Shown piece by piece: positions 9,101 to 15,392 of a stretch of DNA of 34,358 nucleotides; positions within the stretch are counted from its first letter, which is position 1; the number at the start of each line of letters is the position of its first letter. The DNA is from Euryarchaeota archaeon UBA88 (lineage in GTDB: Archaea > Thermoplasmatota > Poseidoniia > Poseidoniales > Poseidoniaceae): NCBI GenBank assembly GCA_002499545.1, contig DAME01000003.1, positions 1 to 34,358 on the forward strand. Reading direction: 5' to 3'. The notes under the pieces are model-generated. The model did no database searches and had not been told where the DNA came from. It worked only from the letters and a program-made list of their open reading frames with translations. Made by a program: the position numbers and the translations under genes.

Positions 9101-9210
9101 TGGTGGGTGTTCTCGCCCTGTTCGCAGTGGGTGTCGGAGTGGTTATCGTCGTTTCAATTCGGAATCGGCCAGAATCAGAGGACGGTAAAGACAGATTCGG
9201 ATTTCAATGA
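6118..9210 (+). CDS. Large secreted cell-surface protein with C-terminal membrane anchor
   Basis: A 1030-residue protein of unknown function, built for the outer surface. It starts with a signal peptide (LSVVLVLMMLSPAVFLAAAE). A very long beta-rich ectodomain follows, rich in Asn, Ser, Thr, Glu and Asp with many N-x-S/T sites. One transmembrane helix (GVMVGVLALFAVGVGVVIVVSI) and a short charged tail close it. The first two thirds look like repeated beta-sheet strands of similar hydrophilic composition. The last third has Ig-like segments with acidic loops that could bind calcium: GLDGDSIVGDNRFT near 690 and DDGSNGDRVANDGIYT near 923. It follows the polyamine genes by 64 nt on the same strand, but an AATTAAAA element near 6064 may give its own promoter. 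S-layer-like or adhesin roles are possible; no catalytic motif is visible. Confidence 0.85.
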   Translation: MSGKARLSVVLVLMMLSPAVFLAAAEDQPASPVINAAWLPSLDAINQHAYLLSFSDNGSYDVVVDVIHQRNGVNLENNVFLSWDSLDDNRIAHAVVNTSLEWNDAISVQVTVNGWNGETLDSPLNSERTFTVGTWNQPMADHEILLSTEWELNQSYASGEGEQGFYLQFEGQGWQMREGTVLNSWELGSGTLSTIENTNDSSTNLTLNLDSIWKNETINSGVLTSQVFDARGSGILHLVTFEGTSQTEVVANVSEGHFNRSMIDGEVSERLRIEATGQLDILDDTNQSTLDISGEVSVLVLETWDENGVRRLQHTQIEAMADMVLLDEDVRMDISLDGVVLVERWEDGVRTEQKNELMGQGTFGFSEQDENASVVVNGTILDFHSLVEDGITLTDDFHVDGVITGDAQGSFGIVRTIEETGNQANATQEVFLVNVIHEESWFNITGINGGNFFDGQGVGANHNESWNYQVVQSDWDNRTVRLVWDETGAESSSGDERPENSPIEVNVSQPETEEILGNVTVSRETGLMPIPMIPGDSVQLRGQDGLFMTATAVSTGNDLRDGFNLHVVNWVGSYFEGGTASGSIVDQGPLMGLLSSVQRTLELPYGEGNETANFTEQQVVERILSPSVITAENNSAPQLIEMILEEGLIYGEGGSTGTLVAHFTDAEFNIDSVVVDLSPIGGEVVIMNDRGLDGDSIVGDNRFTTMVMVQGLEIGNVSLQVTATDTWGLSTTGYDDIEIMNQGPRMYDYEILPSSLARGSTTIINTRAYDGHGVASVEIDMRESGGELVSLDDSPNGIWSTALTLPESMMPGEYLLQFILTDVQGAKHYTSLWSVDGFETSLQSLYGPHHVSDSTMKETKLFVLNTPPTIVASEALALERIPDGSVELLEVSIQDYDGIQVARADVGVFRPLTSQDTWQTLYDDGSNGDRVANDGIYTTELHIRASIPLGTHNILIQASDVYGAVSPTESITVQLSEENQPIAGVSGSLLSTGVMVGVLALFAVGVGVVIVVSIRNRPESEDGKDRFGFQ

Positions 9211-9233
9211 CCAAACCCTCGGGCCGACAAGCG

Positions 9234-9240
9234 TTTATAC
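9234..9240 (+). promoter_or_regulatory. TATA box of the tRNA-Gly gene
   Basis: TTTATAC is centred near 9237, about 31 nt before the mature tRNA start. This gives a predicted transcription start near 9264 and a 5' leader of only a few bases for RNase P to remove. Confidence 0.6.
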
Positions 9241-9267
9241 TGCTGTACTTTGGGGTAGATTACGCCT

Positions 9268-9339
9268 ACGGACGTAGTGTAGTGGTTATCACCGAGCGTT
9301 GCCAACGCTTGAACCCGGGTTCAAATCCCGGCGTCCGTA
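9268..9339 (+). tRNA. tRNA-Gly (GCC)
   Basis: A 72-nt cloverleaf can be drawn completely. The acceptor stem is ACGGACG with CGTCCGT, seven pairs. The D arm is GTGT/TCAC around AGTGGTTA, with one mismatch. The anticodon stem is GAGCG/CGCTT with loop TTGCCAA, so the anticodon is GCC at 9301-9303. A 4-nt variable loop follows, then the T arm CCGGG/CCCGG with loop TTCAAAT. The discriminator is A9339 and no CCA is encoded. There is no intron in the anticodon loop. The first pair is A1:U72, whereas tRNA-Gly normally has G1:C72. C2:G71, C35 and C36, known glycine identity elements, are present. Confidence 0.93.
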
Positions 9340-9437
9340 TCTTCACACCTTTCTGGTCGTGATTCACTGTATTACTTCGCTTTTTAGAGGCGAAAAGTTA
9401 TCCATTGATAGCGTTACAGCAACTTGTAGGGAGCCAC

Positions 9438-9761
9438 ATGACCGAACGCCGTTCCATCTTCATTGGAAAAAAACCACTGCATGCATACGTCCGAGCCGTT
9501 GTGATGGCGATGGAAGAAGGAAACCGTGAATTGAAGCTTGTTGCTCGTGGGGCTACAATCGGCCGAGCAGTCGATGTCGCAGAAGTATGTCGCCGTCGAA
9601 ATGGAATCATTGCTCAAGGCCTTCCTTCCGAAATACGCATTGGCGAAATTGCTTGTTTTTCAGAAACCTTACCTCAAGACGACGGTCGAGACAGAACCGT
9701 GAGTGTTCTAAGCATCGAACTCGACGGTATTGGTGAAGTACCTGTGCAGGAAGAAGAGTGA
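9438..9761 (+). CDS. albA: Alba-family DNA/RNA-binding chromatin protein
   Basis: A 107-residue Alba protein that coats archaeal DNA or RNA as a dimer. The N-terminal FIGKKPLHAYVRAV corresponds to the conserved nucleic-acid-binding start with the Lys pair. ELKLVARGATIGRAVDVAEVCRRR carries the second strand-helix unit typical of Alba. The C-terminus is acidic (VPVQEEE). I chose the ATG at 9438, preceded by TAGGGAG, over a TTG at 9405, because MTERRSIFIGKK aligns with normal Alba N-termini. It lies about 100 nt after tRNA-Gly and converges on the ArsC-like gene with a single base between the two stop codons. Confidence 0.92.
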   Translation: MTERRSIFIGKKPLHAYVRAVVMAMEEGNRELKLVARGATIGRAVDVAEVCRRRNGIIAQGLPSEIRIGEIACFSETLPQDDGRDRTVSVLSIELDGIGEVPVQEEE

Positions 9762-9762
9762 C

Positions 9763-10125
9763 TCACGATTCGAGCAACTTGAGCCTGCGTTCGATTTCAT
9801 CGGCAGTTGACTCATACACTGACAACGGGTGGCCAACCGGGTCTTCAAGCCCCCAATCTTGGTCAATCCTCATTGCAGGACACGAAACTCCGCAACCCAT
9901 TGAGATCACCATATCATACGTGTCTGCAGAAAATAAATCGACGCTTTTCGGTTGCATTCCCTGCGCGGATATGCCGCGCTTTTCGAGAACGACAACTGCG
10001 TTTTGAGCGATACTCGAGGCCGGATGAGTGCCCGCTGAATCTGCAATGTGACCCATGGAACGGGCGATTCCTTCAGCCATTTGAGAACGGCAGGAGTTTC
10101 CGACACAAACGAACAAGAGGCGCAT
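9763..10125 (-). CDS. arsC: Low-molecular-weight phosphatase / arsenate reductase ArsC-type
   Basis: A 120-residue protein with the P-loop CX5R of low-molecular-weight tyrosine phosphatases and thioredoxin-linked arsenate reductases (C7-VGNSC-R13, then SQMAEG). It has the general-acid Asp in LEDPVG. The additional cysteine pair in MGCGVSCP favours arsenate reductase: reduction of arsenate to arsenite through a cysteine relay. No ars transporter or ArsR regulator lies nearby, so a protein-phosphatase role cannot be excluded. I used the ATG at 10125 because MRLLFVCVGNSCR is the standard N-terminus; an ATG five codons upstream (10140) is possible. The gene is divergent from the small membrane protein at 10200. 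Confidence 0.88.
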   Translation of the reverse strand: MRLLFVCVGNSCRSQMAEGIARSMGHIADSAGTHPASSIAQNAVVVLEKRGISAQGMQPKSVDLFSADTYDMVISMGCGVSCPAMRIDQDWGLEDPVGHPLSVYESTADEIERRLKLLES

Positions 10126-10199
10126 GACTGTTCTAAGCATCGAGGGTATTAATACAATTTTAGGCGATAGTTTTCATACTCCATCCTCTTCTATCTACC

Positions 10200-10583
10200 A
10201 TGGATGATGGTTGGAACAAGGCCACCATGGGCATCTGTGTTTCTGCAACCCTGTATGCCGTACTTTTTATCAGTCACATCATAGCAGCAGCACTGAACTT
10301 CGACTGGGCATTCAATGCTGTCGCAGTCATGCTGTCCATTCTTACCTTTAGCGTCGGTCCAAGCAGCGTTCTCTTAGGCAACATTTCCGTTCCGAAAGAA
10401 CAACTTCAAGCGAACACCATCGGGTTTGGAATCGGTTGTCTTCTGGCATGCGGTTTAGCTTGGGCATACGCAGAACGGTCGTTTGACTTTGGGTTGACCC
10501 TCAGTTTCGTGTTGTTCACCGCAGTCATTCATTTAGCCCATCGCTCACGAGTGAAACGTATCATGGATAAAAAGATGGATTGA
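10200..10583 (+). CDS. Small four-helix membrane protein of unknown function
   Basis: A 127-residue integral membrane protein that I do not recognise. Four hydrophobic segments are visible, about residues 10-31, 36-60, 71-92 and 95-112, followed by a basic cytoplasmic tail (HRSRVKRIMDKK) that places the C-terminus inside. No charged residue stands out within the helices that would suggest transport chemistry. A TATA-like TTTCATAC near 10172 would give an almost leaderless transcript. The Mrp gene starts 19 nt downstream, so the two may be co-transcribed. Confidence 0.75.
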   Translation: MDDGWNKATMGICVSATLYAVLFISHIIAAALNFDWAFNAVAVMLSILTFSVGPSSVLLGNISVPKEQLQANTIGFGIGCLLACGLAWAYAERSFDFGLTLSFVLFTAVIHLAHRSRVKRIMDKKMD

Positions 10584-10602
10584 AGTACAGCCCTATGTTC
10601 CT

Positions 10603-11619
10603 ATGTTCATGTCGGATTCTCCAGTGTCAACTCACGACCCAAAGGTTGCCAGCGATTCGGTCGAGGGGCCGACGCCGCAAGACCAAAAGAAAATGGAACA
10701 GGCTTACGCTCAAATGAAGCGGAAAATGTCGATGCAGGACATCAGTAAGAAAATCAAGCACAAAGTGATGGTTCTCTCTGGAAAGGGTGGTGTCGGAAAA
10801 TCTACGGTCGCCACCGGACTGGCATTATCACTCGCTCAACAGGGCATGGCCGTTGGAATTCTTGACATCGATATCACCGGACCAAACGTTCCCAAAATGA
10901 TGGGCCTTGAAGGTCGCCGACTCCATGTTGAGGAAGGAAGAATTCACCCCGCTCAGGGACACCTCGGTGTCAAGGTCATCTCGATGGCTTTCTTGTTGGA
11001 CAATGAAGACACCCCCGTGGTATGGCGTGGACCAATCAAGCTAGGGGCTATTCAGCAATTCATCGCTGATGTCGAATGGGGGAACCTTGACTACCTCATC
11101 ATCGACTTCCCCCCAGGCACGTCCGATGAGCCACTTACCGTCGCTCAATCTCTGCCCGATATCGACGGAATGGTCATTGTCACCACTCCCCAAGACGTGG
11201 CACTGCTTGACAGTCGCAAATCGATTACCTTCTCAGAATCAATCAAAGTTCCCGTTCTGGGCGTGATTGAAAACATGAGTGGCTTCACAATCAAGGGAAC
11301 GACTGCTCCTGGCTCTGAAGTCGAAATCTCAGCACCTGCAGGACGAACTGAAAAAACAACAGCAGATAAAGACGGTAACTTCAGCGTCACATTGGATATA
11401 TTCAAGAAGGGTGGAGGTAAGTTAACCGCTGAAGAATTTGACGTACCGTTCTTGGGTGCCCTACCGTTTGACCCCGGTTTCGTGCGGGGCGGCGATGACG
11501 GCGTTCACCGGATTGTCAGCGAACCCGAAGGCGCTTCTGCGATTGCTTTTGCAGCAGTTGTTTCTGCCGTTCAAGACCAAATTAAGGTCGATGACGGAAC
11601 GAGTTTAGAAATCATCTGA
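10603..11619 (+). CDS. apbC: Mrp/NBP35-family iron-sulfur carrier ATPase with an atypical insertion
   Basis: A 338-residue P-loop ATPase of the Mrp/ApbC/NBP35 family, which holds and transfers Fe-S clusters in the cytosol. The deviant Walker A GKGGVGKST lies at 60-68. LDIDITGPNVPKMMG follows at 87-101, DFPPGTSDEP at 168-177, and the family segments VIENMSGF (221-228) and DIFKKGGG (265-272). Between these last two, most Mrp proteins carry a CPxC pair that binds the bridging cluster. Here residues 229-264 instead form a stretch reading like a bacterial Ig-like strand set (TAPGSEVEI then ADKDGNFSVTL), with no cysteine. The DUF971 gene follows after 10 nt. ATGs at 10603 and 10609 are both possible starts. 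The ATPase call is firm; Fe-S carriage by this protein alone is doubtful. Confidence 0.92.
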   Translation: MFMSDSPVSTHDPKVASDSVEGPTPQDQKKMEQAYAQMKRKMSMQDISKKIKHKVMVLSGKGGVGKSTVATGLALSLAQQGMAVGILDIDITGPNVPKMMGLEGRRLHVEEGRIHPAQGHLGVKVISMAFLLDNEDTPVVWRGPIKLGAIQQFIADVEWGNLDYLIIDFPPGTSDEPLTVAQSLPDIDGMVIVTTPQDVALLDSRKSITFSESIKVPVLGVIENMSGFTIKGTTAPGSEVEISAPAGRTEKTTADKDGNFSVTLDIFKKGGGKLTAEEFDVPFLGALPFDPGFVRGGDDGVHRIVSEPEGASAIAFAAVVSAVQDQIKVDDGTSLEII

Positions 11620-11629
11620 GTGTGAAAAG

Positions 11630-11983
11630 ATGACCGACGATATGCCAACCATGGTTCGCCTTGAACGCAACGAACTTGACTTCACTCTAACCTATGAGGA
11701 CAGGTCTGAATTTGTAGTTTCGTACGATGATTTGCGTCACGCTTGTCCGTGCGCAAAGTGTTCACCCCTGCGCAACGATGACGAATCGAGTAAATCACTG
11801 CGCAGAGATATCGAAAAATTGCCAGCCGAGAAACCGAAGATTCGCAAAGTTGGCAAGTACGCTCTTGGTTTTGAATGGGTCGCTGGATGTTCAAGTGGAA
11901 TTTATCGATTTGAACGGCTGTGGCTCTTAGCCAACCGTCTGGACCCCGACAACGGAAAGCCATACGTCCACGGCGCGTGGTAA
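11630..11983 (+). CDS. DUF971 domain protein
   Basis: A 117-residue protein consisting almost entirely of a DUF971 domain. This domain is also found at the N-terminus of gamma-butyrobetaine hydroxylases and next to or fused with Mrp/NBP35 ATPases. It shows the opening Leu/Tyr strands (LDFTLTYEDRSEFVVSYDDLR), then a cysteine knuckle HACPCAKC near residues 39-46, and the closing GFEWVAGCSSGIYRFERLWLLA block. The cysteines could hold zinc or help bind a cluster. Its position 10 nt behind the Mrp gene supports a shared role in Fe-S assembly. The biochemical role of stand-alone DUF971 proteins is not settled. Confidence 0.85.
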   Translation: MTDDMPTMVRLERNELDFTLTYEDRSEFVVSYDDLRHACPCAKCSPLRNDDESSKSLRRDIEKLPAEKPKIRKVGKYALGFEWVAGCSSGIYRFERLWLLANRLDPDNGKPYVHGAW

Positions 11984-12044
11984 CCCTCGAAACTTTCTGG
12001 AATCGAACACGGGTTGCGAGAAGTTCATCAGCAAAGCCCGTCCA

Positions 12045-12056
12045 CCAATGCATTGG
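12045..12056. promoter_or_regulatory. 12-bp perfect palindrome before the PAP2 gene
   Basis: CCAATGCATTGG is a perfect 12-bp palindrome ending 9 nt upstream of the ATG at 12066, in an 82-nt gap. It could be an operator for a dimeric regulator or, in RNA, a small structure close to the start codon. It is a single copy, so function is unproven. Confidence 0.3.
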
Positions 12057-12065
12057 GGTTGAGGA

Positions 12066-14153
12066 ATGGACGGAATTTATCTTACCTGGATGGTGAGCGC
12101 ATTGGCGCTCGGCGTCCTGTTACTTCCCGTTTTCAAACCGCCCTGGTCCAAAATCACGTTACCGACCTTCGTTGACTTTTTTCGACGGTACTGGATTCAC
12201 ATTGCCATCGTGTTCATCATTTACAATTCCAAAGACCTGCTCGATGAATTGGACAGACTCATCATCGCCAACACCGGTCTTGACATGACACCGTACATTT
12301 ACGCCATCGAGGGAAGCTTGGTTCTTGAAGTTCAACAACTGTTTGAAGCGCATTGGCTTACTGTGTCCTTAACCCACTTTTACGTCTCTGGATTCATGTT
12401 TATTTGCTACGTCTCAATCTTCTACTTCGCATACTTTGACGACCGATGGATTACCGATCGAATGACACTGACCATCGCTTACGTGTATCTGTTAGCAATC
12501 CCGTTCTATCTGTTTTTCAACGTTCGAGTCACGGGAGATTATGTTCCCGGAATGAAAACATTAGCCTACGACTTAACGCCCGAAATTAGCGATTGGTTTC
12601 GTAGAATTGACCCGTTCACCAACGGAATGCCATCGCTGCACATCGGCATTCCATTCGCCGTATGGTTGTGCCTCACTCGTTTTGATGAAGACCGCCGATG
12701 GAACAGATACCGTGCACTGGTGTTGACCTATACGACCGTGACGGCTTTTGCGATTATTTACCTTGGAATTCACTGGTTTTCTGACATCGTTGGAGGAATG
12801 CTCATCGCCGCTTTGGCGGTTTCATTAGCCGGACGAACATCCGACTCTTGGTGGAAGTTGTTCGATGAACGCACCATGAATGCACGAATTGTGACGCTGC
12901 TCACCAACCCAAAACGAGCGTATGAAGTTGTCAGTGGGCGAACTGTAAGCTTTGTTCGGAAATTCAAGACGCCCACCAGCAGGGAGACTGGAATCATGGC
13001 GCTAGCAGTGTTTGTCATTTTGTTCTCCATCATTACGTGGGAATTGAGTCATCAATCGCTGCCCGCTGGTGGAATTGAAGAACCACAGGGTGTAGCTGCT
13101 GGAGATGGGTGGATGGTAACCATCGACAATCGCTCAGAAGGTCCAGTGATGATCGTTTACGACATTGGAGACTTGACGGAGAATTGGGAACTTGACGATC
13201 TCAACATATCATCTTCCTCGCCATATACGCTGTTTGGTGACATGCTTGCGGTTGCCAACGAATCGACGGTTTCACTCATCAACCTCAGCTCGCTTTCAGA
13301 ATCATCTGCTCCGATGTTAACACTCGATATTGAAGCACCAGATTCGATTTTACTCACGGGTTCTGAACAAGCAGAATTTATTCTTTTGAAGCATGCTGGC
13401 GTACTCACTGGATTTGACGTACACGGTCAAGAAGTCGAACTCGGATTTGGAACCAGCGATGTCAAATTGGTGAAATCGAACGGTCTTGATGTCGCTGTTG
13501 TGATGGAGGAATCCCCCACAACTGTCCACTTTTCGCGAATAGGTACTACAGGCTCGATAGCAATCAAGGAAATCAACGCCTCCTCCACACCGGAGCAAGA
13601 CGCAATCTTGGAATCGTGGGAAACACCCGTCGACCTTGAAAATGCCAGCATCGTAGAGTTTGTCTTCAATGATGAATTTTTAGCGGCCACAGTCAATGTT
13701 TCAGCCACCGACCGTTTGGTCGTGTACAACAGAACAACCGACCTACAGTGGTTAGCCAGTGACGCAAAATACGCTGTGAGCGACCCGTCGATGAAGCACG
13801 GCATCTTGGCGTGGTCAATCAGAGACCATCTCGACCCTACCAACCCGGTTGAGAAGTACATGGATCGGGAAATTCAGTACGTCAATCTCACCAATAACCA
13901 CACACAATTGCTCACATCTGATGACGTGGACCAATGGGGTCCACAGGTTCTTCAGAATCATCTGGTGTACTTTGAACAATCTACTGATGGCGTCGTCACG
14001 ATTCAGATTCATTCCTGGACACCTGAAATCACCATTTATTCCAACATCATACTGCAGATAGGTATGGTACTCGGGTTTGTACTCGTGTTCACTCACGTCG
14101 TACAGAGGCAATCTGAATTCCAGACAAAAAACAAGACGTTTGAAGAGGAGTAA
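12066..14153 (+). CDS. PAP2-superfamily membrane phosphatase fused to a large extracytoplasmic domain
   Basis: A 695-residue two-part protein. Residues 1-255 are a multi-helix PAP2/inositolphosphotransferase-type domain with the phosphatase motifs NGMPSLHIG (H192) and YLGIHWFSDIVGG (H236, D240). Such proteins dephosphorylate or transfer lipid phosphates at the outer membrane face. A cytoplasmic basic stretch follows, then a further helix near 312-330. An approximately 320-residue beta-rich ectodomain (about 335-655) comes next, with repeated strand patterns suggesting a propeller (GDMLAVANESTVSLI, then GLDVAVVMEES). A last helix near 657-680 precedes an acidic tail. The first PAP2 motif (KxxxxxxRP) is not obvious. 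It converges on nadA with no base between the stop codons. A role in lipid recycling or surface lipid transfer is inferred. Confidence 0.85.
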   Translation: MDGIYLTWMVSALALGVLLLPVFKPPWSKITLPTFVDFFRRYWIHIAIVFIIYNSKDLLDELDRLIIANTGLDMTPYIYAIEGSLVLEVQQLFEAHWLTVSLTHFYVSGFMFICYVSIFYFAYFDDRWITDRMTLTIAYVYLLAIPFYLFFNVRVTGDYVPGMKTLAYDLTPEISDWFRRIDPFTNGMPSLHIGIPFAVWLCLTRFDEDRRWNRYRALVLTYTTVTAFAIIYLGIHWFSDIVGGMLIAALAVSLAGRTSDSWWKLFDERTMNARIVTLLTNPKRAYEVVSGRTVSFVRKFKTPTSRETGIMALAVFVILFSIITWELSHQSLPAGGIEEPQGVAAGDGWMVTIDNRSEGPVMIVYDIGDLTENWELDDLNISSSSPYTLFGDMLAVANESTVSLINLSSLSESSAPMLTLDIEAPDSILLTGSEQAEFILLKHAGVLTGFDVHGQEVELGFGTSDVKLVKSNGLDVAVVMEESPTTVHFSRIGTTGSIAIKEINASSTPEQDAILESWETPVDLENASIVEFVFNDEFLAATVNVSATDRLVVYNRTTDLQWLASDAKYAVSDPSMKHGILAWSIRDHLDPTNPVEKYMDREIQYVNLTNNHTQLLTSDDVDQWGPQVLQNHLVYFEQSTDGVVTIQIHSWTPEITIYSNIILQIGMVLGFVLVFTHVVQRQSEFQTKNKTFEEE

Positions 14154-15317
14154 TCACTTCTTGATGCTCAGCATTCGCTCAAGCGCCAGCAAAGAACCTT
14201 CTTGAATTGAACTTGGCACGGTAATTTGATTGGGAATCTCTCCATCTACGATTCGTTCAAGGACATCCATGAGGTAAGCGGGGTGAATCATGTACATCGT
14301 CGAACATGGACAAATTTCGTCATCAAGACATTCGATATGTTTGTCGGGATGTTCTTCAGCAAGTCGAGCAACCATGTTGATTTCAGTACCTATTGCAATC
14401 TTGGAACCCGGTACTTGTTGAGCAACATAATTTCGAATGTACTGTGTTGAACCGTTTGCATCACTGGCCATAACCGTTTCAATAGGGCACTCAGGGTGGA
14501 CCACGACAAGTCCGTCAGAATGCTGGTTTCGGAATTCGTCAATCTGAGCAACAGTGAATCGCTTGTGCACCGAGCAGAACCCGTGCCAGAGAATGATCCG
14601 GCTTCCTTTGACTTCACCAACGGCACCCATCTTCGGAACCCATGTCGGCATCAAGTCAGTCGAAATCCCCATCGCATGGCCGGTGTTTCGTCCGAGATGT
14701 TGATCCGGGAAAAACAGAACTGCACCGTTGGTACCTGCCCGCTCAAATGCCCAATTGAGCACACCCACAGCATTGCTTGAAGTACAGACAATTCCACCAT
14801 GCCGACCGACGAAATCTTTCAAATCAGCACTGCTGTTCATGTAGGTTACAGGGACAAGGAACCGGTCATCTTGACCAGCAAGAGCTGTCGGATCTGGACG
14901 ATGAATTGGGTCTTCGAGTTCAGCACTTTCAAGGATTTCTTGCCAAGCGACTTCGACTTCAGAAAGGGTAGCCATATCTGCCATTGAACATCCTGCACGC
15001 ATGTTTGGCAGAACAACATACTGGTCCTCACCGGTGAGAATATCTGCGGATTCTGCCATGAAATGCACACCACAAAAAACGATGTACTTGGCTTTGGAAT
15101 CAGCAGCCATTTGACTCAGCATGAATGAGTCGCCGAGAAAGTCTGCGTGCATCACAATACTGTCACGCTGATAGTGATGGCCGAGAATGAGGAGCTCGTC
15201 CCCTAGGTGAGCACGCAACTCCTCGATTCTATCGGCAATCGCCTGTTCTTCAATCGAAAGCGAAGAATCCGTGAAATCCACAGAACACATCGGCAGTGAT
15301 ACGGTCATGGTCCTCAT
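14154..15317 (-). CDS. nadA: Quinolinate synthase A
   Basis: A 387-residue 4Fe-4S enzyme that condenses iminoaspartate with dihydroxyacetone phosphate to quinolinate in NAD synthesis. Family landmarks are LGHHYQRDSIVMHADFLGDS near the start, the cluster cysteines in FCGVHFMAESADIL, HPECP and CPCSTMYM, and the central SSNAV and FFPDQHLGRNTG blocks. The length fits the longer NadA type. Neither nadB nor nadC is within the window. ATGs at 15317 and 15308 are both possible; the second has GAGG just upstream. It is divergent from bud32, sharing a 75-nt promoter region. Confidence 0.94.
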   Translation of the reverse strand: MRTMTVSLPMCSVDFTDSSLSIEEQAIADRIEELRAHLGDELLILGHHYQRDSIVMHADFLGDSFMLSQMAADSKAKYIVFCGVHFMAESADILTGEDQYVVLPNMRAGCSMADMATLSEVEVAWQEILESAELEDPIHRPDPTALAGQDDRFLVPVTYMNSSADLKDFVGRHGGIVCTSSNAVGVLNWAFERAGTNGAVLFFPDQHLGRNTGHAMGISTDLMPTWVPKMGAVGEVKGSRIILWHGFCSVHKRFTVAQIDEFRNQHSDGLVVVHPECPIETVMASDANGSTQYIRNYVAQQVPGSKIAIGTEINMVARLAEEHPDKHIECLDDEICPCSTMYMIHPAYLMDVLERIVDGEIPNQITVPSSIQEGSLLALERMLSIKK

Positions 15318-15363
15318 CTCTTGCAGAAAGTCTTCCTTTTTGAACCAAACCTATGCTGTAGAA

Positions 15364-15371
15364 TTGATAAA
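15364..15371 (+). promoter_or_regulatory. Candidate TATA box for bud32
   Basis: TTGATAAA is centred about 26 nt upstream of the ATG at 15393. This spacing predicts transcription beginning at or next to the start codon, which would be a leaderless mRNA. It supports the choice of 15393 over the upstream in-frame ATG at 15321. Confidence 0.4.
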
Positions 15372-15392
15372 TGTGGACCAAATGCGTCACTC

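Noticed and set aside
9375..9398. Hairpin terminator after tRNA-Gly (TTCGC/GCGAA around TTTTTAGAG)
   Set aside because: The stem is only five pairs with an internal T run; archaeal termination does not need it and the T run alone is short, so I do not call it a feature.
15321..15392. Longer N-terminus for Bud32
   Set aside because: The extension has no family similarity, while the TATA-like element and MSFKPSRQMHLGAEAE support 15393.
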